Shown: positions 1-9,499 of the stretch, in pieces
How positions within the stretch are numbered: the first letter of the stretch is position 1
How the letters are laid out: each line of letters opens with the position of its first letter
Origin: Hyaloraphidium curvatum
Taxonomy: Eukaryota; Monoblepharomycota; Hyaloraphidiomycetes; Hyaloraphidiales; Hyaloraphidiaceae
DNA length: 64,000 nucleotides
NCBI GenBank assembly: GCA_025558095.1
Contig: JAIVFI010000025.1
Span: 558,001-622,000, forward strand
Reading direction: 5' to 3'
The notes under the pieces: model-generated
Seen by the model: only the letters and a program-made list of their open reading frames with translations
What the model was told of the DNA's origin: nothing
Databases searched by the model: none
Position numbers and translations under genes: made by a program

Positions 1-141
1 GCGCTCGTTGGTGAGGGAGTTGGCGATCAGGAGGTCTGCCCGATTCTGCTCCGCCGAAGAAGGGCTGCCAGCAGGTCCCGAAGCGCGTGGGGTTGCAGGT
101 GGTGCTTTCTGGGCCCGGAGGATACCTTCCGAGGCGAGGTT

Positions 142-262
142 GTGCAGTCGCCGCTCGTCCGCGTACGCTGGAACAGCGCACCCTAAGGCGAAGGAGGCCG
201 CGCCATTAAGCAGGCGCAGGCCTCGGGCAACGCGCCCGATAGGAGGTCCGCAAACTCCCACG
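142..262 (+). repeat. left arm of inverted repeat
   Basis: This 121-nt stretch matches the reverse complement of 3106-3219. The two arms differ by a 7-nt insertion here (near 166-173) and about one substitution. The arms flank the membrane protein gene at 309-1919. Each arm also lies just upstream of a plus-strand gene, so the two copies point in opposite directions relative to the genes. No terminal inverted repeats or coding sequence were seen inside, so it is either a short non-autonomous element or the footprint of a local duplication or inversion. Confidence 0.85.
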
Positions 263-308
263 AGGTTGGGCTCGAGCTTGGCGTGGCGCCTACCACGTAA
301 CCTCTGGA

Positions 309-1919
309 ATGGACCCGCTGCTGGAGCTGTCGCCGCCGCGAAGCCCACCCGTCGCAGGCAGCGACTTTTCGCCCGAGGAGTGGCTCGCGCTGCTGCCGTC
401 CGCGCCTCCGGACCTGGGACCACTGCGGCTCGCGCCGGGAACGGAGCCGACCGAGGATCCCCGCGCCGCCGCCCTGCGCAAGGAACGGCCGCTGACGCGC
501 TCGGCGCTGCTGTCGGGGCTGGCCGCCCTGTCACCGCCGCTGCGAACGCTGGCGCAGCTGCAGTTTGCCGCGCAGCCTTTCGGCAGGCGCTTCCCCGCCG
601 CCATCGTCTTCGACTTAGTGCTCATCGCTGCACTGCTCCCGTTCGTCTGGCTCGCTGGCGTATTCGGGACGATTCAATTCGCCGTGGGAACTGCGGCTCT
701 CTTCGGGCTGCTGCTGGCCTTCTTTGTGTCGGCCATCTGGTCCACCAGCTTCCGCAGCCGGTTCACCAACGCCGTGGGGAGGACGGCCTTGTTGGCGGGC
801 GCGTCCGCGGGCAGCGCCGAACCCGAAGTCAGCAACCACGCGCTCGCCGCTTTTGTGCGATACCAAGAGCTCAAGGAGTCGCGCGCGTCGCCAAAGGGTG
901 CCTTCTCCCAAAGTGCGCCGCGTCCTGCCGAATACCCCCACAAGAACGGCTATGTGCTCCTCGAGCACGACTCTGGCGACCCCATGTGCCCCTGTGACCT
1001 CCCTTCCTGCGCCGGGAAGCTGCCTCGTCAGGCCGTCTACTGGCGGCTGGCCTGGGTGGTCACTCTCGCCTCCCTCAACTACGCCCTCTTCCTCTTCTTC
1101 GCGTACACCCCGTTTGTCACTCTCCGCGCTACTTTTTGGAACACAGCCTGGTGCGCGGCGGCCGCGGCCATCTACTGCGCGTTCAATCTCGTCTTCTACG
1201 GCATCATGGCCAACGCGAGGTTTTCGGCCAACGTGTCCGCGCTCTCTCTCGGCTCGCGGCTCTCGCACCGTGCCATCGCCGCGTCTCTGCGTTCCCTCCT
1301 CTCTCGCCTCCATACCGCTCTGGAGGCCGGCCGTACTGCCGACGTTACATCTGCCCTGGCATCATCCGAAGAGTCGGACGAGCTTTACGTGCGTCTCCAC
1401 ACGATGCTCGTTCGAGCCTGGCGATCGCGCATTACCACATTATCATCGGGAGGCGGCTCTTTCCTCGTACTGTATTTCGGCACCAGCGTCGTCTGCGCGG
1501 TCGCCAACATCGCCGCAGGCAACTGCATCCCCGGCTACGGCGTCGTCATCTTTTCCCTGGGCATTTTCAACGTCCTCTGGGACATAATCCACTTTGCCGT
1601 GTCCAACTCAGGCGTCGATGGCGCCAGGAGACTGTACCTCGCGGCGCGGACCGACCTGCGCAAGGTGCTCGCGAGGCTGCCGGTCCCGCTGGACCCGGCG
1701 CGCGCCGAGTGGGCGGCCAAAGTCGAGCACCACGAGAGGCTGCTGTCGGCGTTTGCAGAAGTGGACGACTGCAGGTCGAGGTTCCTCGGCTTCGCGGTGA
1801 CCTACGGCACCGCGAGGACGCTCGTCGTGACGGGGCTGACGGTGTTCGTCGGGCTCTATTCGATCCTGCGGGGTGTCGGGGTCAGGGTCGTGGGCGATTT
1901 TGCGTGCCCGCCATTATGA
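309..1919 (+). CDS. Multi-pass membrane protein, EW..L.P family (intact copy)
   Basis: This is a single-exon gene for 536 residues with no family I recognise. An N-terminal cytosolic-looking stretch carries the motif FSPEEWLALLP near residue 20. About seven hydrophobic segments follow, near residues 97-120, 123-145, 247-270, 277-300, 385-405, 410-430 and 505-525. The C-terminus has the signature GLYSILRG followed by a short tail ending in a Cys-Pro pair. Both the N-terminal motif and the C-terminal signature recur in two shorter copies at 8784-9369 and 21128-22192, which lack the central ~200 residues. This copy is therefore the apparent full-length member of a lineage-specific family. A cysteine-rich stretch (MCPCDLPSC) lies between segments 2 and 3. 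The start was chosen because the N-terminal motif aligns among the three copies immediately after it. The function is unknown. Confidence 0.75.
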   Translation: MDPLLELSPPRSPPVAGSDFSPEEWLALLPSAPPDLGPLRLAPGTEPTEDPRAAALRKERPLTRSALLSGLAALSPPLRTLAQLQFAAQPFGRRFPAAIVFDLVLIAALLPFVWLAGVFGTIQFAVGTAALFGLLLAFFVSAIWSTSFRSRFTNAVGRTALLAGASAGSAEPEVSNHALAAFVRYQELKESRASPKGAFSQSAPRPAEYPHKNGYVLLEHDSGDPMCPCDLPSCAGKLPRQAVYWRLAWVVTLASLNYALFLFFAYTPFVTLRATFWNTAWCAAAAAIYCAFNLVFYGIMANARFSANVSALSLGSRLSHRAIAASLRSLLSRLHTALEAGRTADVTSALASSEESDELYVRLHTMLVRAWRSRITTLSSGGGSFLVLYFGTSVVCAVANIAAGNCIPGYGVVIFSLGIFNVLWDIIHFAVSNSGVDGARRLYLAARTDLRKVLARLPVPLDPARAEWAAKVEHHERLLSAFAEVDDCRSRFLGFAVTYGTARTLVVTGLTVFVGLYSILRGVGVRVVGDFACPPL

Positions 1920-3105
1920 CCAACGTCGGTGGCATTAGGGTGTAATGTGATTTGAGCTCTGGATGACGATCAACTGCGGGATGGCTGCGATTCCTTGAAT
2001 CAGCGACCGGCGTCGCCCCGCACGGAAGGCAGAATAAATCCGCAGTTGATACAGAAGTAGATAAGCATTCCTGTCCCATTAAAGTGCCGCGTATTGTCGC
2101 ATTGGATCGAACTACTTGGCCGGGGCTTGCCGCGACCACCAGCCACTACACTCAGCTCAGCAGCTCGACACGGAAAGGCCCACCGAAATTCCCCCTCGCC
2201 GAAAGCATATCCTTTATAAGTCTCCGCAGCCCTTCTCCCCTCATCGCATCCGACGCGGTCTCGGTTACCACCCAACGAGGCAAGGGCCCGTGCTCGGGAG
2301 CCGCACCTCCGGGGGGGGAGCGCCGACGGCGGGGGCACGGGCGGGATGGGGGACGGCCGCCATCCACGCAACAAGGGGCCGGACCGGGTACCCTCCCGGT
2401 TAGAGAATGGAAAAGGGCGCGGAAGCCTGATCCCGCGAACTGAAACAGGCGGTGTCCGCGCACGCTTCGCGTGCCTTCTCCGGCGGGCTCCTTAACTGGA
2501 TACTCCGAGCTGCTTCCCTTGATGCGATACCTTTTGGCATCCAGCATTTGGATGCAATCGCTCTGCTGGTCGGGTTCGTGGGGTGGACGGTGCGCCGTGC
2601 AATTGGCATCGCGGTGACGGCAGAGATGGTTTGCCCGGCGCTTACGTGAGGCCGGCGCGGCGGTGCGGGCGAAAGACCTGAACCCAATTGCATTTTCGGA
2701 TTGTTGCCTCCTGTGTTGGAGTTCTAGAGCTTGTGTTTGAACGGCATCAAGTCCATTGCTTGCAGATCGCTTTCTTGCTCCTTCCAGCATTCTGCCTCGC
2801 CCTCACTCAGAAAAATGCAGTAGCCGATGACAATCGTCGCTTCACCCTGTTCTTCCTGTCCTTGTGATAAAGTCCTCGCAAGCTTGGCACGATCGCCAAA
2901 GTTAAGGGACACGCCGTACAGGCTAGGGATTCCGGCGTAACGGCGTGGCACCGTCTGCTGTTGGGGCGGACTGTTTCAGCCCGCGCAGATCGGTTGGCGC
3001 ACTGCACGATTCCCCGATGGCAATCAGGTTAGTGTGTGTTTGGGTTGCCTGAGCGCCGCCGCCGCCGAGAGACCAGCAACCGCGTCTGCCGACGCGACGA
3101 CGGTA
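1920..3105. other. intergenic, no gene seen
   Basis: About 1.2 kb between the membrane protein gene and the right inverted-repeat arm. Short ORFs occur in all frames, but none has a recognisable motif, family resemblance or plausible exon structure. It may hold UTRs and the promoter of the secreted protein gene. Confidence 0.5.
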
Positions 3106-3219
3106 CGTGGGAGTTTGCGGACCTCCTATCGGGCGCGTTGCCCGAGGCCTGCGCCTGCTTAATGGCGCGGCCTCGTTCGCCTTAGGGTGCGCTGTTACGC
3201 GGACGAGCGGCGACTGCAC
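3106..3219 (-). repeat. right arm of inverted repeat
   Basis: This 114-nt stretch is the reverse complement of 142-262, nearly identical apart from the 7-nt insertion in the left copy. It ends about 50 bp before the start codon of the secreted protein gene and so lies within its presumed promoter. Confidence 0.85.
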
Positions 3220-3266
3220 GATGACATAACGAGTCCGCGTCAGAAAACGAGGACACACCGACAAAC

Positions 3267-4148
3267 ATGCGTTCCGCCCTCTTCAGCGCCGTCGCAGCCC
3301 TTGCCGTCGTTGTGGCACTCTTGGGCGTGTGCGCCGCAGCGCCGGCCCAGCCGGCGGAGGCCCCCCTTACCCCGCGGGCCCCCGCCGTCCTCTTCGAGTC
3401 ATCCTGCGCGGGCTGCCCCCCGGATGCCTTCTGCGAGTTTGGGCGCGAAGGCACGCCTCCCGGTCATGTGGCCTGCGTCGATTACGGAGAGGACAGTGTG
3501 CACAACAGGCGCTCCCTGTACCGCCGCTACGAGGCTGACACCCCCGCCGCCGCCGTCGTGTCCACGGCCCAGGACCCCGAGTACCCGTACCAAGTTACGG
3601 GTTCGACCTGGATGGCCAGCGGCTTCAAGACTCCCGCCTCCGGCAAGCTCAAGCTCATCAAAATTGTCACCAAGCAGAGCGTGCTGTCGGGCTCTTCAGG
3701 AGGCCCTGTGACCCTGAAACTCGTCGGACACAATCCCACGGACGAGGTCCCCGACGTGTCGCAGCAGTTTTCCTCGGTGGCAGGTCAGACCGTCACCGCC
3801 CAGGATCCAAACTACCAGACCGTCGAGTACGACTTTGCGACGCCGGTGCAGCTATCTGCGTCAACCAACTACTGTAAGTTCCTTGCGCTGCCCCCTTTTC
3901 CCCAGCTTAATCGGAGTGCAGGGTTCGTTCTCCAAGACGCCGGATCCGGGGCGAACGTCGGCTTCATCGGCGCCACCCAGGACCCACCCTACGGGCCGCC
4001 CGCCACGTCGCACGGCTACGAGTTCACTGACACGGCCACGACCGACAACGCCGGGAGCTCCTGGACCAGGGGATGGTACCCGGACGCCGGAATCCCCGGC
4101 GGCGGCAACATGGGCTACCACGTGCAGGAGATTTGGGCGGACGAGTGA
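3267..4148 (+). CDS. Secreted protein with choice-of-anchor-like beta-sandwich domain
   Basis: The protein starts with a clear signal peptide (residues 1-24: charged start, long Ala/Val/Leu core, AAAP cleavage region). A short Cys-containing segment follows, then a domain with the pattern S-T-W-M-A-S-G-F near residue 113 and repeated beta-strand-like stretches. This resembles secreted 'choice-of-anchor' type domains. A 48-nt intron at 3874-3921 (GTAAGT start, CAG end) is in frame and stop-free. Removing it creates T-N-Y-W-F-V-L, the usual conserved strand of this fold, and gives 277 residues. No GPI signal or extra membrane segment was seen, so the product is probably secreted or wall-associated. 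The ligand is unknown. The gene follows the right arm of the inverted repeat. Confidence 0.65.
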   Translation: MRSALFSAVAALAVVVALLGVCAAAPAQPAEAPLTPRAPAVLFESSCAGCPPDAFCEFGREGTPPGHVACVDYGEDSVHNRRSLYRRYEADTPAAAVVSTAQDPEYPYQVTGSTWMASGFKTPASGKLKLIKIVTKQSVLSGSSGGPVTLKLVGHNPTDEVPDVSQQFSSVAGQTVTAQDPNYQTVEYDFATPVQLSASTNYCKFLALPPFPQLNRSAGFVLQDAGSGANVGFIGATQDPPYGPPATSHGYEFTDTATTDNAGSSWTRGWYPDAGIPGGGNMGYHVQEIWADE

Positions 4149-4329
4149 TGGGCGGCTCGGTCCCGGCGGCAACGTGGGGCCTGGGCCTATGCTGCCAGGA
4201 AAGAATGTATAGATGCATCTAGCTTGAAGCAAGACTGGCCCGATCCCAAGCCTGTTGTGCTACCTCTTGCCAGAACTGCCTTTCGCCGGTTGGATCGTCC
4301 TCCGGAAAATCGAAGCCATACCGCGGCCA

Positions 4330-5213
4330 TTACACCTCCACCAACCACAGCTTGTCGAGCTTCTTGAGGGCCGTCCCGATCTCTTCGCGATCGGGCCGTC
4401 CAAACAGGGGATTCCGCGGCCTGACGAGGTGGAGCTCCTCGATCGTGGGAGGAAGCATCGTGAGCAACCAGCTGGCAAACCAATTCAAGTACACATGAAG
4501 ATCGCTTGTTAGAGATTGTACATTGCTAGAGTAAGGGAAAGAATCCTCGTCTCTTCGTCAAGTCGGAGGCGGAAAGATGGTTTTGATCAGCCGCGCCATC
4601 TCCCCTCCAGGCTTCTCTGCTGCGACCACCAGCTCCCTCAGATTCACGCCGAGTTCCCTCGGGATCTTCCCCGGCACCTCGCTCCTGTAGTCATCCGGGG
4701 ATGCTCTGGTTTCCTCTGGCGCCAGCGGCTTCCGGTAGCGCGGGAGGACGAGCGCCAAGAGCGCGGCCCGATCTAGTTCAGCCCCCTGGGCGAACCGTCC
4801 TTGAGCATCAAAGGCGGAAGAAACCCATGAGGCTCTGTGGGGTGTACTAGCCGTTTGGTGCCCAGCGCCGCTTTGTAGGGCCGCAGTGCCTCAAGCGCGG
4901 CGGCGCGGTAAAAGATGCCCGTGACGCAGAAGGGAGCAAAGGAAAGCAAAAGGACTTGGGACGTGTCGCCGTCGGGGTGAAACTCAACGACAGGCGGTAC
5001 TGCAATGGTGGCGACGAGCAGAGCGTCCAGGCGGGCGACCAGGGTCTGGTTGCCAGGGTTCTGGGGCGCATTGCTGATGCACGCTTCGACGCGCGCCACG
5101 CGCTGCTTCAGGGGTCCGGGCCCGGAGTGGCCGAAAAGGCATGTCTCAAGAGCCGAGACGATGCCATAGAGGGTGGCGGCGGAAGGCTGGCCGGGGGTTT
5201 GGTAGTTCGACAT
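4330..5213 (-). CDS. Unrecognised multi-exon protein divergent from homoserine dehydrogenase
   Basis: I do not recognise this gene. Coding potential is visible in three segments: 5213-4848 (start MSNYQTPGQP, then a helical stretch with an R-V-A-R-V-E repeat), about 4785-4560 (charged, helical, containing RELVVAAEKPGG), and a last segment ending at 4330 in K-K-L-D-K-L-W-L-V-E-V and a TAA stop. A 62-nt intron at 4786-4847 (GTACAC...GCCCAG) joins the first two in frame. The junction between the second and third segments could not be placed at a canonical GT-AG site, so the model is incomplete. The start lies 121 bp from the start of the divergent homoserine dehydrogenase gene, so they probably share a promoter region. 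Confidence 0.4.
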
Positions 5214-5334
5214 TTTGACAGGTGAGGGAGCGAGCACCGTGAGCCCGGACAACGGCGCCGCGACGCGCGCGACCCGCAATCACGCTCAGCTCTGTAGAAT
5301 CAAAGGGATACGCGTGACAACACCGTGTAAGATC

Positions 5335-6423
5335 ATGAATTTCACGATGGCGCTGCCCCGAAGACCTCCGCGGCTGTGGTCTGCGGGATGCCGCGGCACG
5401 CTGCCGAACGTGCTGATCGCCGCGCACCATCGCCGCGCTCTCTCCGCGTCGCCGGAGAGACGCGCCATCGGGATTGGTCTCCTCGGCTGCGGCACCGTCG
5501 GCAGCGCGGTTGCCGCGCTCCTCTCGCGCCCGTCGAACCTCGCGCGCCGTCTCCCGGCCGACACGCCCCTCCGCATCGTCCTCGCCGCCCGCCGGAACCC
5601 CGCGCCGCTGGTTTCCCTCCCGCACGTGGAAGTCATCTCGGACCCGATCGCCGTAGCACGCGACCCCGAGGTCGACGTGGTCGTGGAGGTCATGGGCTCG
5701 CCCCGAGAAGCGGGACGCGCCGTCGAGGAAGCGCTGGAGCTGGGCAAGCCGGTCGTGACGGCCAACAAGTCCCTGCTCGCGTCGAGGCCGGATCTGTTTG
5801 ACCTCGCGCGGAGAAAAGGGGTGCCGCTGCTGTTCGAGGCCGCCGTCGCTGGAGGCATCCCCATCGTGTCGTTCCTGCGGACACACCTTGCCTGCTCGGA
5901 CGTGAGCGCAATCACCGCCGTGCTCAACGGGAGCACCAATTTCATCTTCGAGGCCGTCAACGCGGGCTCCCCGATCGACAAGGCAATGGATGAGGCGCGG
6001 AAACTGGGCTTCCTCGAAGCGGACCCGCGTGAGGACGTCGAGGGAATCGACGCGGGGAACAAGATCCGTTTGCTGCATCGACTGGCGTTCCCGGACTCGA
6101 AATCTGCCTTTTCGGCGACAGGAATCCTGGGCCTGCCCGCCCCACCTGAGGGCCGGAAGTGGCGTCTTCTGTGCCGCGCGACCGAGCGCGAAGCCACCGT
6201 CGCGCCGGCGCTCGTCGGGCCCGAGTCACCCTTCTGGGCCCTGCCCGGGGCGACCAACGCCGTTCTGATCGAGACCGACGTGGGGAACTACTTCCTCTCT
6301 GGGCCCGGAGCGGGCGGCATGCCGACGGCGGGGAGCGTCGTGGGGGACGTGGTGCGCTGCGTCGATTTCCTGGCCGCGAAGAGGAGGCCTGGGAAGTGGC
6401 TCGACAACTGGCCATCTGCATGA
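5335..6423 (+). CDS. Homoserine dehydrogenase
   Basis: Predicted NAD(P)H-dependent reduction of aspartate semialdehyde to homoserine, the branch-point step to threonine and methionine. The protein has 362 residues, close to the size of fungal homoserine dehydrogenases. After a basic, Ser/Ala-rich N-terminus of about 45 residues come the nucleotide-binding loop GLLGCGTVG, V-T-A-N-K with the expected lysine, FEAAVAGGIP, L-N-G-S-T-N-F, and E-A-D-P-R-E-D-V-E-G-I-D with catalytic acidic residues and a following lysine. The C-terminal GPGAGGMPT closes the NADP fold. The segment between the LHRLAF and GATNAV motifs looks shorter than usual. No ACT regulatory domain is present. The N-terminus could be a mitochondrial presequence; starts further upstream are open, but MNFTMAL is the first that gives a sensible length. 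A neighbouring Ser/Thr kinase converges on it. Confidence 0.8.
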   Translation: MNFTMALPRRPPRLWSAGCRGTLPNVLIAAHHRRALSASPERRAIGIGLLGCGTVGSAVAALLSRPSNLARRLPADTPLRIVLAARRNPAPLVSLPHVEVISDPIAVARDPEVDVVVEVMGSPREAGRAVEEALELGKPVVTANKSLLASRPDLFDLARRKGVPLLFEAAVAGGIPIVSFLRTHLACSDVSAITAVLNGSTNFIFEAVNAGSPIDKAMDEARKLGFLEADPREDVEGIDAGNKIRLLHRLAFPDSKSAFSATGILGLPAPPEGRKWRLLCRATEREATVAPALVGPESPFWALPGATNAVLIETDVGNYFLSGPGAGGMPTAGSVVGDVVRCVDFLAAKRRPGKWLDNWPSA

Positions 6424-6539
6424 ACATGGGGATTCCTTCTGCACGAAATCGGATCCAGCATTAGCCAAAACAGCCTGAAATAGGTACATTGACGACAATC
6501 AAATCCTTGCGCGAGCACATCCGGCCCTGTTCTCCTCGA

Positions 6540-8373
6540 TCACGAACCCCACAGGTGCGAGAACAGGTTCTTGAGCTTCTTGATCTCCCCCTGCGCCTGA
6601 CCGGGCGCCGGCGGCTTCCTGTACCCGTCCGACGTGGTCCTCGACACGGGCGCCGGCGCCGACTCCCGTCTCTGCCTCCCGGGCGGGTCCGGTACCGCCG
6701 GCGCGGGCCGCACGAAGCCCACCGACGCCTTGCGCGCGGCAGCCGCCGACGGCGCGCCCGTCGGGCCGGTTTCAGGTGGGTGGTGATTGCCCTCCGCGTC
6801 CGAATCGCTCTCGCTCTCCGACATGGAGCGCACCGGTCCCGGATCGACTCCGTTCTGCGGCCGCAGCGGCGGGCTCATGGGCGCGTCCGAGTCCAGAGAC
6901 CACTCGCTCGGCGATCCCGGCGCGCCCTCTGGAGCCGCCGCCGGCGAGAGTGTGGGTGACTCGGTGAGGCTCCAGCCCTCGGATATGAGGCGGCGCATGG
7001 TTCGAGAGGTGATGTTGTCCTGGTTGGCCCGGCCCTCGTGGCCTTCGGGGTCCGTGGAGGAGAAATGGGGCTTGGGGAACATGCCCGGGTCGGCCTCGTG
7101 GTTGAAGGTCTTGAGGAGGAGCTGGAAAGGGAGATCAGTAACCCCGTCGGCGCAGAAAGAGATCCAGGTTGAGAAATCTCACCCTATAGCCTTCGGAGAC
7201 GTTGATGCAGAACCACTCGTGGCTCAATGCCTCCTCCGCCGTCGGCCTCTTGGCCGGATCGGCCTCCAGCACCATGCGTAGGAAGGATTTGGCCACTTCC
7301 GAGACAGTGTACTCCCGCTCGGCATTCTTGTGCCCAGACTTTTCGGGCAGCTGGAAATCGACGTTCAGTATCCGCTTCTTGAGCGTTTCCATGTCGCGCG
7401 CCGATTCGAACGGCGTCTCGCCGTAGATAAGCGTGTAGGCCACCACGCCCAGGCTCCAAATGTCCGTCTTTTCGCCGTACGCCTCTCCCTTGACCATCTC
7501 CGGGCTGAGGTAGTACGGCGTGCCCGCCATCCTCCTCATCTCGCCCTCGCTCACGAAAAAGGCCGAGCCAAAGTCCATGAGCACCAGCGGCGACGACGTC
7601 GTGCGGTCCCGCAGGAGCAGGTTCGCCGGCTTCACGTCGCGGTGGACGATCCCGTGGCGGTGCACGAAGAGGAGGGCGTTGAGGATGGTCGCAACGGTCG
7701 ATGCCGCGGCCTTTTCGCTGAAGTGGCCGATCCGGTCGATGAGGGCGAGGAGGTCGCCCCCGGAACAGTACTCCATGACGAGAAAGTAGGAAGTCGCGGT
7801 CTCGAAGACGTCGACAATGTGGCAGAGGTTCTCCTGGGGTCGGACGTGTCAGCCGGTGCCGATCCCGCCGGGATCACGGCCTCCCACATGATTATTGACC
7901 GTCTGCAGCGCCCGCACTTCGTTGAAGAACGCCGCCTCCTTATCGCGTGGGGGTTGCCCATCGGAGCCCTTGCGTCCGGCGTCGTCCCCGTCCAACCGCT
8001 TCTTCAGCACCTCCTTCACGGCCACCAGGTCCCTTGTCCCGCGCACCCGGCACAGCCGCACGACGCCCGACGTGCCGTGGCCGAGCTCCTTGACGGTCTT
8101 GTAGTGTCCGAGCCTTCTCTTCCCCTCCTCGAACGAGGAGAACCTGGGCGTGCCCGACGGCGCCGGCGACTGCCCGTGGCCGCTGCCGGCCGATCCTAAC
8201 GAGCGCTGGCTGTCGGACCGCGGGCGCATCGCGGCGCTGCCGCGGGGGAGCGCCGAGAGCGCGTGGGGGACGCCTGGCTGTCGCGTGCCGTGTGCGCGGC
8301 CGGGGCACACCCGCCTAGCCGACGCCGACAAAAGGATGATGCCATTCCGTTGGAGCTTGATGCTCTCGGACAT
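6540..8373 (-). CDS. Serine/threonine protein kinase (CAMK-like)
   Basis: Three exons encode 572 residues. Introns at 7834-7887 (54 nt, CTGAC branch site) and 7122-7182 (61 nt) keep the frame and restore kinase motifs. The catalytic domain spans about residues 90-372: glycine loop L-G-H-G-T-S-G, V-A-V-K lysine near 120, N-E-V helix C glutamate, HRD at about 226, DFG at about 249, GTPYYLSPE activation segment end, D-I-W-S-L-G, and ALSHEWF near the end. All catalytic residues are present, so it should be active. The N-terminal ~85 and C-terminal ~190 residues are Ser/Pro-rich, and the tail has acidic SESESDSD runs. The subdomain sequence resembles the calcium/calmodulin-dependent kinase group; I see no calmodulin-binding helix I would trust. 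A degraded kinase C-lobe at 20356-20790 looks like a paralogue. Confidence 0.85.
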
Positions 8374-8783
8374 ACTCTCAGAAAACGATGAAGGATGACA
8401 ATGAATGTCGAAAGTACCAGGATTGGGACACTCGATTGCCGAAGTCATCGTCCGAGCAACAGCATCCGTTGCGGTCTCGTTCGGTTGTTCAAGGGAGAGC
8501 GAGCCAGAGAGCTGTAACTTATGTATCACATCTATGAAGTAGACGACGTTGCTAACTCCTCGATCCGAAGTAGGAGGAAGATCGAAAAGTGTCGGTTGAC
8601 TGAATCTGCGACGGTCCAGCATCCGTTGGGCAACTTCCGCGATGCCGAAGATCATGATGACCATGGGTCCTTTAAGAGGTCTGTAGCGATTAAATCTTCA
8701 CCACGATGCGGGGCTGGACGGAGATTGGACGTAATGTGCCAGCTGGTTAGATTGCTTCGCACAAAAGCCAATGACATCACGCG

Positions 8784-9369
8784 CTACGACGCAACGGGAC
8801 ACACATTGTCCGCCACGACAGCCAGCCCCGCTCCCCTCAGCAAGCTCCACAGTCCCAGCGCGATGGTCGCGACGTGCTTCAACAGCACACTGTCTGGCTC
8901 GGCTTTGCACAGCTGTTGCCAGCGCACCAGGCCCGCTATTGCGTGGCCGGCGTAGTCGTCGGCCTTTCTTCCTGCCGCGGCCCCCCCGCCGAAAGCGTCG
9001 AGGCGTTGCACGAGAAACGTGATGGCGGCGAGGGCGCCGATGGCGACGCCGGTCTGCTGGCGGAGGAAGACGTGGCCCGCGAACTCGGCCGGCACGAAGG
9101 CGTAGAGTTTCGGTCGGCGCCAGCGGCACGAGCGCCGGCAAGCCCGTCCAGACGACCAAAGTGCGCCACGGCGCGTAGACTCTCAGGGCGATCGGGAAGA
9201 ACCGCACGGACGCCCGGAGCGGCGCGCTGGGGAGCGCTTCGAGGACCTCGGCGAGCGGCAGGGCGCGTCCCCCATCGTCCTCCCCGGGCCCAGCCAGGGC
9301 TGCGTCCTTCGGCGGTGGCAGCGACGGGAACAATGCCGCCCATTCGCGTGCGGTAAATGGTGGCGCCAT
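8784..9369 (-). pseudogene. Truncated, frameshifted copy of the EW..L.P membrane protein
   Basis: The start at 9369 gives an N-terminus with FTAREWAALFP, matching the motif of the intact copy at 309-1919. The frame then shifts by one base near 9115-9130 with no room for an intron. The second frame continues with hydrophobic segments and ends in GLWSLLRG and a Cys-Pro tail, as in the intact copy. The 586-nt span is not a multiple of three. About 200 central residues of the intact copy, with several membrane segments, are missing. I read it as a degenerate paralogue, though a sequencing indel could mimic the frameshift. Its start faces that of the F-box gene across 130 bp. Confidence 0.65.
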
Positions 9370-9499
9370 AGTGGACGCGAACAGTTTTGGCTCGTCGTAC
9401 GACCAAGAATCGCCTGTGCGGATCTGCGGCCACGCGCGGTCCGCGACTCAGGCCGCGACCGCGGTCCCGGAACTCACCTTTTCTCGACTCAGGCCGCGC

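Noticed and set aside
8-997. Plus-strand open frame of 329 codons at the left edge
   Set aside because: It overlaps the membrane protein gene in another frame and runs through the inverted repeat; no family resemblance.
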